A stretch of DNA of 64,000 nt from Streblospio benedicti (taxonomy: Eukaryota; Annelida; Polychaeta; Spionida; Spionidae). Shown here in pieces: positions 30,601 through 44,793 of the stretch; the first letter of the stretch is position 1, and the number at the start of each line of letters is the position of its first letter. Made by a program: the position numbers and the translations under genes. Where the stretch lies: contig CM032660.1 of NCBI GenBank assembly GCA_019095985.1, forward strand, positions 54,637,625 through 54,701,624, written 5' to 3'. Below the pieces are notes generated by a model. That model did no database searches and was not told the origin of the DNA. It saw nothing but the letters and a program-made list of their open reading frames with translations.

Positions 30601-31529
30601 TTGTGACGCCATATACCTCAATGATTTGTAGAGTTAGTTGATCGTATTATTACAGTGTTGTGAATTTAATCAGTACTGGTGATTTAGCTGTTATTGTTAA
30701 TAGGATTATTTAGTAGATACCCATGGATGGCAAACTGAGAAAACCTGTATGAAAAAGGACACTGCGTTTCACCTGGGTGTTTGGATTCAGCCAAATTAGG
30801 AATCATGGCAATAAGAGCAATATGATGACATGCAATCGAATGGTGAAACCAATGCAAAGAGTATGGAAGTAGTTACATATAACCAGTAACATCAAGAGGC
30901 CTTTCTTGGTTTGAACATATTTATTTGTTATACACTTGTAAAAGAGTTTTGGACAATAGTTACCAGCCGTGGCTTTGTGATATATCAAACCAAACTTATA
31001 AACACTTTGCAGGCAGCAGTCAAAATGTCTTCTTCCATGGGAAATAAGCAAATGCCCAAACACAAAATACACCAATTTGGTACACATTAAAATTGTAAAT
31101 GAATATGAAGTTGCAGCTCATGGTGCCAATCATGTGAGGAGAAAAAGAGAGACGGTTCTCCTGTGAATATGAGGTTCCCCCACAGCATAATTGGATCATG
31201 ATCCTAATTTCAAATCATGCGTTCACGAAACACATATCGAGTGTGTTAAAGCTGATGTACGTGATAAATATATCATAGTATCAATTAAATGTAAACTTAT
31301 ACAGCACGTGTCTTCCTGTATTCATAATTAAATGTAGATGATTTTGAGATAGCGCTAGAGAGTTGCACCTGTCAATCACGTGGTTACCACGACAACGCCT
31401 GGGGCTGACAATAATCGCCGCGTTTATGACCAAATGATGACACTGACCCGAAGCTGACCCAACCTCACTGATTGATTGATCACCACGATTGATTGTACAC
31501 ACACTGGCTGGCAGTGGACGCTGGTCACT

Positions 31530-31965
31530 GCTCACATACACGTGAAACGGAGGCCAGGGTTCGAGTCCCAGCTGTGGTGAGTTGCGTGACGGCTTCTGTG
31601 TGCGGTGGAGCGCAACAGGAGAGGCTGATGAGGGTGTAACTCGCCTCAAACTTCAACCGTCGTCACTTATTATACGACAACACACCACCGTCACTGGTTT
31701 CGCACTGCGTCCGCTGAAGCACGACAAGATCGGAGTCAAGGAACTCCACATCAATGGATATCATATTAAAAAAGTGACACAGAATCTTGCCACACTTTTT
31801 TTTTCAGTAAGAATATACTTTGTGATAATCACATGCATGTTATCATTGTCAAAGTGGAAAAACCAAACGCTTATTGTTGAACCCTGACAAAAGCGGTGGT
31901 GAATCATCCACTCAATTCACAGTTTGTCGTGCTCCAGTGACTTCACATCTACACCAGGTCATTGG
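31530..31965. mobile_element. SINE-like fragments
   Basis: GGTTCGAGTCCCAGC at 31558 is a B-box. CACAGTTTGTCGTGCTCCAG and CATCTACACCAGGTCATTGG near 31918 match the minus-strand SINE tail at 41150. Confidence 0.5.
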
Positions 31966-32159
31966 CAGCATCCTTGTCACACTATTATTGTTGAACCCAG
32001 GCGCATTGAATTTGAACACTGTCAGAAAGCCGGTCAATCCCTGACTCGGAGGGTGAGCTCCGGGGATTGAGCGCTCACTGGATCGACTCACCTGAGCAAC
32101 AGCCGCAAGTGAGCGGGGGATTCGCCTCACTGAATTATTGATGAGTCACTGCTGCCCGC

Positions 32160-32571
32160 TTATTGCTATGGTGAACACCCACACTTATTGATACACGTAA
32201 ATGTCAGAAAATAACATCAAAGTTTGGATGAGCTAAGGATAACGTGTGGGGCGATTGTGTGATTGTTGTGATATCATTACTATGGTGAGGAGCTTAGTGA
32301 ACACCTACAGATACATGTAAAAGTCGGGAAAAAATGAGAAAGTTTGATGAGCTCAGGAGCAGTGTCTGTGTAAGGAGGCTGTTGTGTTGGGAGAACGAGG
32401 AAGTTTGCATCGTGACTCAGTCGTGGAATAATCAATTTCGTTGTGTTGTCAAGTTGTGACGTGTGTTAATTAATACGAATCATAGTTTACAATAGACACA
32501 AACTATAGGTTGACTGTGGAGTTTTGTTGGATACACAGGAATGCCCCAGGGATCACTACCGTGCTGAACAG
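32160..32571 (+). other. candidate 5'UTR exon of the PLPPR gene
   Basis: Coding exon 1 of PLPPR begins with a splice acceptor, so a non-coding exon must lie upstream. GAACAG|GTGAGT at 32571/32572 is the best donor I saw, and it is duplicated at 32824 like other true donors in this window. The exon's left edge and the promoter are unknown; an imperfect tandem repeat (TATGGTGA...CAGAAAAT type) lies within 32165-32355. Confidence 0.25.
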
Positions 32572-32621
32572 GTGAGTCCAAAATTATCACCATTGTAGTC
32601 TGTCGTAATTACAGAATAACC

Positions 32622-32785
32622 TCTCTATTAGGACCACCATTGGGACTAGTAGACTATAGTGTCAGGTGGTCTCAATATAGAGGTGGTCTCTGTACAGAAG
32701 TTCAGTTTGGTAGCTTTATGAAGATTTGTGACCTATGAAAAGTGGTTTTATTATAGAGGTGGTCTCCTTAGACTGGTGGTGTTAA
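32622..32785. mobile_element. paired-repeat MITE
   Basis: ACCTCTCTATTAGGACCACC...TTTGGTAGCTTTATGAAG... It lies between the two copies of the GTGAGT donor (32572 and 32824). Confidence 0.75.
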
Positions 32786-33799
32786 TTGTATGTATTTAGC
32801 ACCTGATTATTACTATATAATAGGTGAGTGCAAAATTATCACTCAAGTTTTACTCTGATAATATCAATCTATGGATAACGCATCATGATAATTATTATAT
32901 TTCTCAACAAACCTTTGATACCTTGAAATTTCGTGTAGCTCGAATTTTTCTTTTTCTCCTTCCAAGTTCAACGTAAGCATGTTCTGTTTGTATTTAATTG
33001 TATAAAGGAGGTAAAGATCTCTATTTTTATGATGTATCATTTCCCCTTAAATTGTATTACCCAGAACTTTTTGTGTTTTCAAACACATTGAAAATTTATA
33101 ACAGCATTAAATGACTTCTTGAGCATTTTTTTAGCATTAAGATAGGTCCATTAAGTTACCTATGTTGGCTGAAGTCAAACCTTTTTTCAATCAATATTGA
33201 ACCATCGGCTGTTAACTCTGATTTTGAAATTAATGTTTCAACACGTGGGCAATTTATTGAGTATCGCATGTTCATGGAATTCTTGAGTATTGACGTTTTG
33301 CGCTGTTGATATTTCTGAGCTGTGATTTCACCTGCTGCTCACGAGGGATCAATAACCGGATGACTCTGTTTATTAATTACACCATGAAAATAGCAGTTTT
33401 CAAGAACATGCGAACTTGTACCCTGTGGGTCAAAACATACATGATATATGACACTTTGCACTTTGACCCCTCTAGAAAATCTTACCAGTACGTAAGTGAG
33501 ATACGTCCTTAATATACGTATGACGCAACACTTGAGTTATTTTGCCATGGATTTTTATTTACCCTTGATTGGTGTGACTCCGTTTTGGTTAGAAGCAGTT
33601 GTAAGCCACAAAAGTGGATAATTAAAATCTATAGTATAAAACAATCTCGTGGTGTTTAGATTTCTTTCACATGCTTGTATTCCAAATAGTCTAAATTATA
33701 TTCTGACTTTATTTGAACGTTTTCGAATTTGGACTACAAGCATATACAAGAAATCTAAACACAATCTGGCATATGCTATATAAAAACCGTAACAATATA

Positions 33800-33990
33800 C
33801 AGTACCTCTCTATTAGGACCACCTTTGGGACTGATGTTAGGTGGTCTCAATAAAGAGGTGGTCTCATAGAGAGGTGGTCTCTATACAGAGGTTCATTTTG
33901 GTAGCTTTATGAATGTTTGGGATGTGAAAAGTGGTCTTATTATAGAGGTGGTCTCAATAGAGAAGTGGTTTCATTGCAGGCTCTTTTGTA
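33800..33990. mobile_element. paired-repeat MITE
   Basis: Starts ACAGTACCTCTCTATTAGGA and has GGTGGTCTCTATACAGAGG and GTGGTCTTATTATAGAGG. Right end diverged. Confidence 0.75.
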
Positions 33991-35034
33991 TTTCTCCTAT
34001 ATTAGCTGAAAATACTCGATTCTGATTGGATGAGATGTGGAGTGGGCAAATTGATTGACACTTTATAATGAAAACAATCTTTTGAAAATAGACACGGCAA
34101 TCTAAAATATTTCTCCGTTGTGAGCTGAAAATACTCGATTCTGATTGGATGAGAGGCGAAGCGGACGAATTGATTACAAGTTTAGATCTGTTATTGTAGC
34201 AGTAATAAATTATGACCTGTGATTACACAAGTGCTAGTGGTGCTCAAACGTTTACCTGCCAATACCCGGCAGGAGGGAGTGTAGACCACGCTCTCAGGGG
34301 GAATTACCTGATCTAAAGAAAACTAACTACAGGCTTGAGATTTTGACGTAATTTATTTTACACAAATATACTGTTCATTACTTTGAATCAATATACAGAA
34401 GACTTGAAAGCTGACAAATTTTCTGTAAATAGATATACCGGTACATTGGTTTAAAGTAAAAACTTTTTTTTTTAATTTTAAATATTTTAGTAATAAACTG
34501 TATATTTGTTCATTATATACCAGGATAGATTAGTCTACTCTATAATAGAAGATTTTTGTTATTCACTCCAGCAAAAAAAAAGTTATTGTGTTTAGGAAGA
34601 TCTGTCAAAAGTTACTGTTTTGTCACACACAATGTGAGAGATCACATTTAGAAACAATAATTCATCAAATGCAACAAACATAGGAATAAGGTGATGAAAA
34701 GTTGGCAGTGATATTTCTATTCATAAACACGCTTGATACGACGCTAATGTTTGACTACGATTGTCACCAATTGCTGCACACCCTGAGGATATTAATAACG
34801 CAGCGGCATTGAAGTATTGACGGTGTTGGGAACTTATTGACGATTCTGCTCTCACTGTGCTATAAACCAGTCAACTACTTCCTGCTGTCACAAAATACAA
34901 CAGACTCCGACGGTCTTACTTCTATGTGACAAGATCATCATTTGTTCACCTTCCAAAATCGCTATATTATATTGAAGGTGGTTTTTATTTCATACTGTCA
35001 TGTCAGTTGGATTGTTGCTAAGTAAATTAGTACA

Positions 35035-35295
35035 GTTACAGTAGAACCTCCAATTAAGAAAACCTTCTTAAAGCTACCAAAAGGAACCTCTATATATAGA
35101 GACCACCTCTCTATTGAGACCACCTCTCTATTGAGACCACCTCTCTATTGAGACCATCTCTCTATTGAGACCACCTCTCTATTGAAACCACCCCTCTATT
35201 GAGACCACCTCTCTATTGAGACCCCCTCTCTATTGAGACCACCTGACACTGGTCATCCCAAAGGTCGTCCTGATAGAGAGGTTCTACTGTAATTC
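35035..35295. repeat. paired-repeat MITE expanded to a 17-bp minisatellite
   Basis: Begins TACAGTAGAACCTCC and ends AGAGAGGTTCTACTGTA. Inside, ACCACCTCTCTATTGAG is repeated about ten times in tandem. Confidence 0.9.
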
Positions 35296-35299
35296 TGTT

Positions 35300-38200
35300 C
35301 ATCCTTATACATTTATTCCGTGCACACAATTCTAGTATTCATGTTCTTAAAGCATTTACAAAATGCTGTCACCAGATGTGTATGTAGTAGTTTTTTGCTC
35401 ATGCACACATGTTTGCATGAACGCCGTGCATGCTGGGAAGGTTCAATACGATCGATACAAAACACGCGCACATGTGGATATTGATTTTTGAACAGCTGTG
35501 TGAAGCATCAAACAGGGAGAGGTCGCAGCTTACCGTGGCAAAATGTCATGTTTCACACATTTAAACAGGAGAATGGTACAATATTAGTATGAATCTGCTG
35601 TCGCACTCGGTGAGTTTGTACGGAGGTGAAGTCCGCAACAAACAGCAGCAGGAATACACTGTAGTTGTTGGTCTGTTGATTTCTGTGGACTTATTGATCA
35701 TCTAAGAACTTTAGATACACATTGTTAAGGTTTATAGCATTTTACTGTTTAGACTATTTGGAATACAGGCATATAAAAGAAATCTAAACATCAAAACGAT
35801 AAAGTGGTCACCAAATGGATTCGTCACGACTCTGGATATGTGACTAACATGTAAATGACACGGATAACACTAGAATCCTGGGAGGTACAGAATGGTGATC
35901 GCCAATATGGTACGTTAAACATATTAGCAATTTCATAAAGTCTATACATATCGTAGCATAGTAAAATAATAATAATAATAATTATATTTGTAGAGCATTC
36001 TATCCATAAAATGTTCTAAAGCGCTTAAACAATATATGAACATGAAAACAATGATGCAGTCCTAAAACAACAGTTAAAAAGACAATTAAATTAATACAAT
36101 ATCAATATGTACTTAAACAAACCATTATATTAACATTACAAGTAAAATGCCTCTTTAAATAAAAATGTTTTAAGTTGACGTTAAAAAGAATTAACAGTGT
36201 CACAGGTCAGTACCAAATATGTACGTTAAACGGGTTCTATGTTTTTGAATTGGAAGTCTGCGTTTTGAGTGTTTATGTTTAACGCTGACATTTGTGAGTG
36301 TGAATTTGAGACATGAATCGTCGTATTTGGCAGCCAAAACACAAACGTTAGAGTTGTCGTGGGGGCGGTCAGGTGGGGGAGGGTTAACCTGGTGTCAAAT
36401 CCTGGTATAAAAAGTTCTTGGAGCAGCTCGTACCATATCATATTAAAACAGGGCAGATTATAAAGTTTAAACGGTACGAATGATGTCAAATCATCTGAAA
36501 TGTAAGCACTTTTTTTTTCAAGTTCACAAACTTCTATATTTCCAACTTTATAGTTTCAATGGTTTGCTGAAGACATGTTTTCGTTCAACTAATATGAGCA
36601 TCGATCACTGACATTTTGTTCCCCCCCTCTGCCATAGTAGATATTGAGTTTGGGGCGTTATTTCTAACTTCACACTTTTCAATAGTAAGTAAGTATTTAT
36701 GTCGGTAAAATATACAGCATAGTAAAGTGAATAGAAATAGACACTATTTGCAATTTAGGCCAATGAGCCAAGATTCTGATCACATATCTTTTGTAAATAA
36801 ATTGATTGCCCAATATGTAAAAAGTGAAGCATTGAAATAATGACTAGAATCAACAAAGGTGCAAATTAAGACATTATTGATTATTAGACCCCCCCCCCTT
36901 TGCTGACCTCAGCACACGTAATTAAGTCTGCTACACCCCGATTACCGCAGCCGCTAATTGTGCGACAAACGCAGTCATCAGGTTCGTGGTGATATAGGAT
37001 GGTACAGAGCACTTTGTGCTCCACACTTTACAACTTTCTCAAGGCAAAGAATATTTAAAAAGATGATTGAAATTTGTGATCATTGCACTCAGAAACAGCA
37101 CCAGTCTAAATGTCTCAGCTTAGCGAGATGGTATTCTTGTCATATTTAAACATCAGTCTATTAGAGTCAGTCTAAGATATGCACATGCATGTGAACAGAG
37201 TTGTGTTCTGTGTGGGCGTTTTGATATGAAGGAAACTATATACGAATGTTTAAAGTTTAAACGAAATGATAAATATCATGGGCTTTAGAAAGGTTATTTA
37301 CAGGCTGCTGAGTCCTGATTATCCACGTGCACAGAATCCGTAAGACCCAGTTTTATCCTCACAATGATCATGTTCGTATCTACAGTGTATGGTGGTAAAT
37401 AATATCTATTTTCTTCCATCACGTATAATGAATACAAGTTATGAAATATAGAATAAGTTAGGTGAATGTCGATTTGGACATTGACCCATACAGTGAAAAC
37501 GTGATATAGGAAGTTACAATTCAATTTTGAGATAGCAGAGTTGTGTTTATAATGGAAAATAAAACACAAACTTAATCCCTCAGTGATGTGAGGAAACAGA
37601 AATAATAGAGCATATAATTATATACAGTGGAACTTACACTTAATGAGTTCATCATGTATCAATAGATCTACATTTTTCTTCAATCGCAACACTGATTTTT
37701 ACCTTCTTATTTACAGTTTCGGACAAATGACTATGTCCATCTTCAGAATCTCAAAGGGATTTTTAAAAGGAACCTGAAAGGTTTGAAATCGATTAATACT
37801 TAGATTTGTACTTGAAAATTGTTTTTTGGAAGAAAAGCAGTTATTATTAATAGTAATTGAACCAACAGCACTGCCCTCGACTGGTCACAGCAAACAGGTG
37901 GCTATGTATCAGTACGGGTTTTACGTATAATTGTCTTTTCTAACTGTTTCTAATTTTCATTCACAATACAAACTTCTCTTTGTTTTTTACATGATTTTAT
38001 TTCGATAAGCTTTTCGTCTCATCAGAGACCTTCTCAATTTTATAATCTTACAAATTTCTTAAATGATCTTTCCTTTGCCAAAATTAAAATACCACAGATC
38101 AGGAGAGACAATTACACATATAATGCGAGCTTCTGCAACTTACACGCAGTGAGTTAACGTCCCTGTGAAGCCTTTATGACCATTCTGCTGGTCACTACCA

Positions 38201-38592
38201 GAGACCGCTGATGTAATCGCCACCTGATGGTGTCGTGAAAAATAAACTCTACTTACGCTGTGTACAGTAGAACCTCTCTATCTCGACAGGCTGCGGTCTT
38301 ACAGCAGAACCTATCTATCTAGACATTCTGCGGTCTGGCGACATCAAGACGTCTCAGTAGGGAGGTCGACTGTTTATGGAGGTTAGGCCACTATGTTTTT
38401 TTCTCTATTTTAGATCAGAAATTATTCCAAATCTAATAAGGGAGGGAGGTAAAAAACAAACCACATTTAAGTGAAAACATGCTTTTTGGGCTATCTGAAA
38501 AATCTAATGAGGGTGATTAAAAAACAAAAACAAATCTAACTGAATGTATGTTTGATTCATCCGGGGTTTCTTTATTCATGATTCAAAGAATT
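35300..38592. other. no gene recognised
   Basis: 35950-36080 is an (AAT)n stretch followed by TTTGTAGAGCATTCTATCC and TTCTAAAGCGCTTAAAC, a repeat also at 57760. 37718-37745 has TTTCGGACAAATGACTATG, reminiscent of Penelope-like element tails. 38268-38375 repeats CAGAACCTATCTATCTAGAC. Nothing exon-like. Confidence 0.4.
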
Positions 38593-38755
38593 TAATGGAT
38601 ACCAATAGAAACCATTGTTAATACCATTTTGGCGAGACTTTCGTTGTTGGTCATGTGATCTTCTGAGATTTTGATTCGGCCCAAAGAAGTTGTTGCGAAA
38701 ACAACGAAAGTCTCGCCAAAATGGTATTAACAATGGTTTCTATTGGTATCCATTA
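38593..38755. repeat. near-perfect foldback repeat
   Basis: TAATGGATACCAATAGAAAC through GGCGAGACTTTCGTTGTT, mirrored exactly or nearly so at the right; arms about 55 bases, loop about 50. Related sequence at 60700-60760. Confidence 0.85.
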
Positions 38756-39258
38756 TTTATTTTGAAAAACATATCTAATCTGGGACTCACAGACCAGCAA
38801 CACCGCTAGCTGCTTTAGACTAGATGCGTGCTGACATGCTGTTGATGACAATTTTATGGGCATTTCAAATCAACTCAATCAAATCATTTATTAAATTAGA
38901 CATATATAACAAGATAACAATATAATTTGGCAGAGTGGCTCAACACATTTTTTTGTTTGTTTTTTTGTTATACGCTACGTAAAACTAATGAGGGCGATGG
39001 TCTAAAAAAAAACATTTTTTTTTTCTGTTATGCCCTTGGTAAAACTTATGAGGGCGGTGGTCTAAAACAGAGAAAAAACCCATAGTGGCCTTAGCTGCAT
39101 CTTCCCTAGTTCAGGGTTCATATATATTCATATATATATATATATCATAGTGTAAACTAAATGATTGAGATACCTTGTTGTTAGAAAGATGCCTTAGCTG
39201 TAGTTGTCTCTTTACGAAGCAGCGACAAGTGGTGGTTTTCTAGAGGTTGCTCTGTATT

Positions 39259-40206
39259 CAGGGTTCATTTTCGTCAAATTTGTCAATGGGACGAATGTCC
39301 CACTGTGATCAAATACAATGGGACATTTTTCAAACCAATGGGACATGTCGTATCATATGATGGTATGATAAAAATACTACTGGCAATTAATAGCTTATAA
39401 TTTGAACTGGAAAAAATAAAATAAAAATCATTTTACAAATTAAGAAGTTAGATGCAGAAATAAACATGTCGTGAATGAACTCTATTTAGCTTACCTCTCT
39501 CATAAATGATTTCATGGTATATTGGCCGGCTGATAATTTTAGTTTCTTTTTGGGAGGCATATTACTAATCAAATATGCAAAATCTCTTGCAAACTTCAAA
39601 ACAATACATCGTATCCAATGACTCGAGTCAGTTTGATTATTTTAATATTGACACTTTTCTTTAATCCAATTAATATTAGGTACTTCTCATCACAATAACT
39701 TTTTCAGCTGTAAAAGTTCATGAAAAAAATATTTGAATTTTATTTGAATGATAGTTGTGTATCTATCAATGGTAAATTCATGAATGGCCTAGACCCGCAT
39801 GTTATGTCTGTGTGAATATGTGTATGGGACGTTTACTTTCAAAACATCAGTCGATTGACACAACCCATCACTTCAGCTACATTGCTGTAAACTTACCCAC
39901 ACAAACTCACTGAGTCAATGAGTCCCTGCAAACAAACTAGCCACTGCATCTTTCATCTGCAAGCTACTGTGTATTTGCACAAGAAGACATATGTGCTAGC
40001 TTGTCTGGGAAGGTAATTGCTGCATGCAGTGGCGGCTGTGATAGCGTAAACACAGCTCTGTCCTGAGAGCTTATCTATATATCGCTGTTGGTGAGATGAG
40101 GTCAATTTATGTTTGCACCACATTGACGCAGTGGCCTTGGGAACAATGGGACATTTACAAAATGAGTAGGACTATGGTGCAAGGCACAGCATGAAAATGA
40201 ACCCTG
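39259..40206. mobile_element. hAT-like non-autonomous element, ~950 bp
   Basis: CAGGGTTCATTTTCGTC at the left, CATGAAAATGAACCCTG at the right, TGTATT on both sides (39253-39258, 40207-40212). AATGGGACAT is repeated near both ends. No transposase. Confidence 0.75.
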
Positions 40207-40494
40207 TGTATTACATCGCTGGGGGCAACTTTTACTATCAGATTGCGTACGATATGTGTGTTTACTTGTTATATACGATACAGTAGAAACGACTAGGATC
40301 AGTGATTGGCTTATCAATGGGGAGTGTTGTGTGAGGATAGTGGGGGGTTTGTGACTCACGATGAATCTACACGAGAACTTGTGGATAGCAGGAAACATGA
40401 ACTCCCAGGTAATACTGGTCCATAAACCACACAATCTGATGGGAATGTAGGAACAACTGTATATATATTTTCCCCAAGTTTGCTTGTGAATTCA

Positions 40495-40660
40495 ATTTTG
40501 CTCTCATTGTTCTGCCAAGCAAGCTCCTACCACTGTATTGATATAGCTGAAGACACGTCTTCCATTTTACTATATCAAGTGGCCCTGACGGGACTCAAAC
40601 TATATCAATACACTGGTAGGAGCTTGCTTGCAAGAACAGCGAGAGTAATTTTGATGTATA
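40495..40660. repeat. inverted pair of SINE tails
   Basis: AAGCAAGCTCCTACCACTGTATTG and its inverse face each other around GTGGCCCTGACGGGACTC. The same arrangement is at 47985-48125. Confidence 0.7.
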
Positions 40661-41149
40661 GCATTGTAAAGCAGGATGAGGTAAAACTGGGGATGTAAAA
40701 ACCCATACTAATGACTGGAAAATGATCATTTGTGTCTATTGTCACTTCTATAGAAATTAGAAGTTCAGCTCGGATGGCAAATTGTTATCAAATTGAGGGT
40801 TTTGTCAAGTTCCTGCATTTCTTGATGGTTGAATTCGGACGATAGTGTCAATATCTGCTGTGGGCCTTATGTCAGATCTAGGGAAGTGGATTCACCCATC
40901 AAAAACACAAGACTTAATAAGTTTAAAAAAAGTACAAAATGTCATTATCACAAATTGTTATCATCGATGCGTCCTCTACAGGTGAAAATGAGAACAACAT
41001 GACATGTATAAACCAATGAAACACAAGTCTTTGCTCTTTTGACATATCGATAGCAGCGTGACACCCATCATTTTAAGTATTTCCCAGACCAGATGTATTG
41101 AAGGGGGTGGGGGTAAATATGGAATGTAAATGTGCTTTTTTAGAGTCCC

Positions 41150-41425
41150 AATTCACAGTTTGTCGTGCTCCAGCGACTTCACATCTACACCAGGTCATTG
41201 TCACACTGTATCTTTCTCAACTCCCTGGGGAGCGTACAGCACATTGCTGCTACCATAGCGCAGACGTATTTATCACTCACATTAGCGTTCGCTTGCTTGA
41301 CCTGTACCTAATTAACGTGTAGGTGCCACGGAGCAGTGTGCAACTAATCATGAGTATGAATTTGCTCAACACCCACCGTCAGACCTGACCAGGAATTGAA
41401 CCCATGACCACTGGATGCGGGAAAT
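41150..41425 (-). mobile_element. tRNA-derived SINE, minus strand
   Basis: Same family as 53428-53690: CACCAGGTCATTG, GACCTGTACCTAATTAACGT, TTGCTCAACACCCAC and a reverse B-box (AATTGAACCCATGACCA). Confidence 0.7.
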
Positions 41426-41795
41426 CCCGGATCTGCCACTATTGTGGGTGGATCCAATCAGCTGTATAGAACATGCTGCATTTGTCATAGACACCGACAA
41501 ACTTCCCTGTTATGTTGTTATCACCTCACATCCTGAAGAAGCCCCTAGCATGGGCGAAAGCGTGATATTGGTTTTCAACAAATCATCCAGAGAAAAGAGG
41601 GTTTAACTTGTTCTTAAGTATTTAAGACGTGGATAGATGACCAACCTTCAGTTAGCGTCCATCCTCACACAACCAGGGGTCAAAGGTCATTCAACAGTCA
41701 AACAAACGGTCCTTTTGGCACCCTGCAGAAGGAGTGTTTCACGGGTCACTATAGCAGCCAATCACCAATACGTGGTCACGCCTGGAGGCCAAATA

Positions 41796-41995
41796 CAGGA
41801 AAACCTCCATTAGCACCACCTTTGGGACCAGTGTCACGTGGTCTCAATAGAGAGGTGGTCTCTGTACAGAGGTTGATTTTGGTAGCTTTATGAAAGGTTT
41901 ATGAAAGGTTTATGAAAGGTTTTGGACTGTGAAAAGTGGGCTTAGTATAGAGGTGGTCTCAATAGAGGTGGTGTTAATTGGAGGTTCTACTGCAG
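41796..41995. mobile_element. paired-repeat MITE
   Basis: CCTCCATTAGCACCACCTTT...GGAGGTTCTACTG, with TTTATGAAAGG triplicated inside. Confidence 0.8.
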
Positions 41996-42179
41996 TCAGT
42001 CGGCGGCTATTCTTATTTTACTGTTTTAATGCGTTATAAAAAGTGGTCAGCCGCAGCAAACTCTGCTTCAGGCTATGAACAAATGAGACCGTACGGTGCG
42101 ATTCTCTGCCTCTCCCTCTAGTCTGCTTGAAAATTGTGAACTGCGTTGCAATTCAATTTGTATGTAGGTCAGTGGAGGA

Positions 42180-42560
42180 ATGATTAGGTCCTGCTGCATT
42201 GTCAGAAAGCTAGAGACTCGGAGAGAGAAAGGCCAAAACAGACCTTAGACACAGGCGTGCAGAAAGATGTATCACGTCAAACAGACCCTAATGAATAGAA
42301 AGGCGTGGATGGGACGGTTGAGAAACAGACTGGGCAGCCAGGCCACACCTCATATTGAGGAATAATGAACACAAAGCTCGAGAATTACAGAGAGACAGGC
42401 AGGGAAGACCCAAGCAGACTTGGGATGCAGTTGTGCAGAAAGATTAAACTTCTCCAGGCATGAGTCTGATAGATCCTAATGACGTAGAGGCTTGGAGGGG
42501 ATGGTTGAGAAATAGACTGGGCAGCCAGGTCACACCCTCAAGTTGACGAATAATTAGGCC
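42180..42560 (+). mobile_element. two tandem LINE 3' ends
   Basis: The second copy reads RPKQTWDAVVQKD...DPNDVEAWRGWLRNRLGSQV with a break; R-P-K-x-T-W and D-x-x-x-W-R are typical of reverse-transcriptase C-termini. The first copy (42230-42350) is the same segment, more decayed. ORF1 and RT core absent. Confidence 0.6.
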
Positions 42561-42719
42561 CTGTCCAAATAAATAGAAAATTTGATGATTTGACTGATGA
42601 GTCTCTCCACCACCAAGTCCGTGGTGATCCGATCAGCGGCCATCATGAGTTACCATGGCGACGGTGATCAGCAGGTGTCATAATGACGACCCCGCGACCT
42701 CGAGGCGGCACAGAAAGTA

Positions 42720-42910
42720 CAGTGAAACCTCCAAATGAGACCACCTCTCTATTGAGACCACCTCTCTTTTGAGACCACCTCTATAATAAGACCACTTTTC
42801 ATGGTCCCAAACTTTCACAAAGCTACCAGAACAAATGAACCTCTGTATATAGACAACCTCTCTATTGAGACCACCTAACACTGGTCCTAATAGAGAGGTT
42901 CTACTGTGCA
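42720..42910. mobile_element. paired-repeat MITE
   Basis: TACAGTGAAACCTCC...GAGAGGTTCTACTGT ends, with the family's inner GACCACCTCT and CTTTCACAAAGCTACC blocks. Confidence 0.8.
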
Positions 42911-44793
42911 CCTGTAGAAACACAGACCGCCCGAGACACGAGAAAACCTTGAGGCCTCTGTAATATGCCACCATCTTGCTGTCCTATTGCGAGCACTTGA
43001 CCCGATAGAAGTTGTTCTGTTACCACTAATCACTACTGCTGACTGAAGGCGTCTTCTGCTCCGAGGCGACTACGTAATCGTGTAATCGCTGACAACCGAG
43101 TGATTGACCAGATTACGTCGTGATTTTGCATCAGCCTGTTGTTTTGCGGTAGCAGGTTGTATTCTGGATGACGCGACTGGTGAAAAAAGTTCATGCTGAT
43201 TTTCGGCTTCCTAGCTGCCTGTCACAAGTCGAGTTTAGGATGTTAGTTGCAGGTCCGGGGGCGTTTGTTAGTACCAGGCGATTTATGCATTTTTTTTATG
43301 AGTCAATGTCCGAAAAAATGTTAAAATCGTATTTTGTCGAATAGAACATGTTTTTGATTGTATGAAATGAACATGATTGTTCCTGTCTATTGACAACACG
43401 TGAGTAAAACTCAAACTCAAACTCTCAGATAAATGATGGAATCAGCTTTTTGTACAGATTTTTAAACAGAAATCGCTTTAGATTTGAAATGAGCATTTTT
43501 TTTGGAAAAGCATAATTTTAAAACTAATGATTCAATTTCAATTTTATGTGGCAAAAAGTGTTTAAATAGAGTTACCTTCAACAAACAAAAACAAAAATAC
43601 AGTTACCTCTATTGATGCCCATACAATAGGCAAACAAGTGAAATTATACCTTTGCCCTAGCCCAGAATCACGTTTTTCTGCTCCAAGTGGTATTTTGTCT
43701 AATAGAACATGTTCTTTTCTATTCCTATAAGATATAAATCATTGTATTTCTATTTACAACACTTTACTGGGAATGTCAAAGAATAAAGACTCACGTGAAA
43801 TATCAGGCAAACGATTATTTCAGCTCATTGTACAGATTTTATGCAGAAAATGCTATGGATTGGACATTACAATGATTTGAGCTGACATAGTGGTAACAAT
43901 ATCCACAAAATTTTAATCTTATTTGGCAAAATATGTCTAAATAGAGTTTTTGTAAACAAATGCAATTAACTTCATTTATTTTCATGTAGTAGACCAACAA
44001 GTAAAGATACTTTTGTCCTGCCCCAAGACATAGCATGATCTTCGTGTTTGGGTCTTACATGTACATATTAACCTATTGACAAGTCACTTACAGAAGGTAC
44101 CACTGTAGACACTACTGACCCAGAGTAATTAATTATAAACTCGTTAAGACAATGACCACAGACACTGACCCAGAGTGATTGATCAGTAACTCGTTAAGAC
44201 AATGTCCACAAACAGGCACAAGGGTGCGATCCAGACAGATCCGAGCACTTCCCCATACAGAGGTTCTATGAAACACAAAGACAGCAGGCAGTCAGGTGGC
44301 CGCTTTGTCTGATGATTTGGCTCGTGTCGCAGAACAAATAGAACAAGCCAGATTGTTGCATGTGTAAAAACCCAGCGTGACTGACTTTATGACATTGTGT
44401 GATCGAAAAAGCGAGTGTGTTACCGACCGATACACGGTTTGTAATCACCACGGCAACTCAACCAAGTCCGGTGTCACGGCTCAGTGGCTCACATAGCAAA
44501 CTTTCTCCTATCTTAATTTGGGGGTGCATATAGCAAAAATGTGATTGGTGATTTGTCCTAATCTTGAACGTGAATTGTGAATTGCGTGTATTTAAGTGTG
44601 TGAAATGTGACGAAAATGTGATGCTACCTATTCAGTTACAATTCCTGGTGAATGGTGACAGACAATGAAATGTATTGGTGACTGGTGATTTAGAAAAAAA
44701 AATGTTGGTGAATGGATTTTCATCAGGGCTACATAGTATATACCCCCCGTCTTTAATTTCAAAGAATCTTCTCAATGTGCAAACAACAGCTTG

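Noticed and set aside
31281-31649. 122-residue minus-strand frame
   Set aside because: No recognisable motif, overlaps SINE-like sequence, and lacks the GC3 bias of true exons here.
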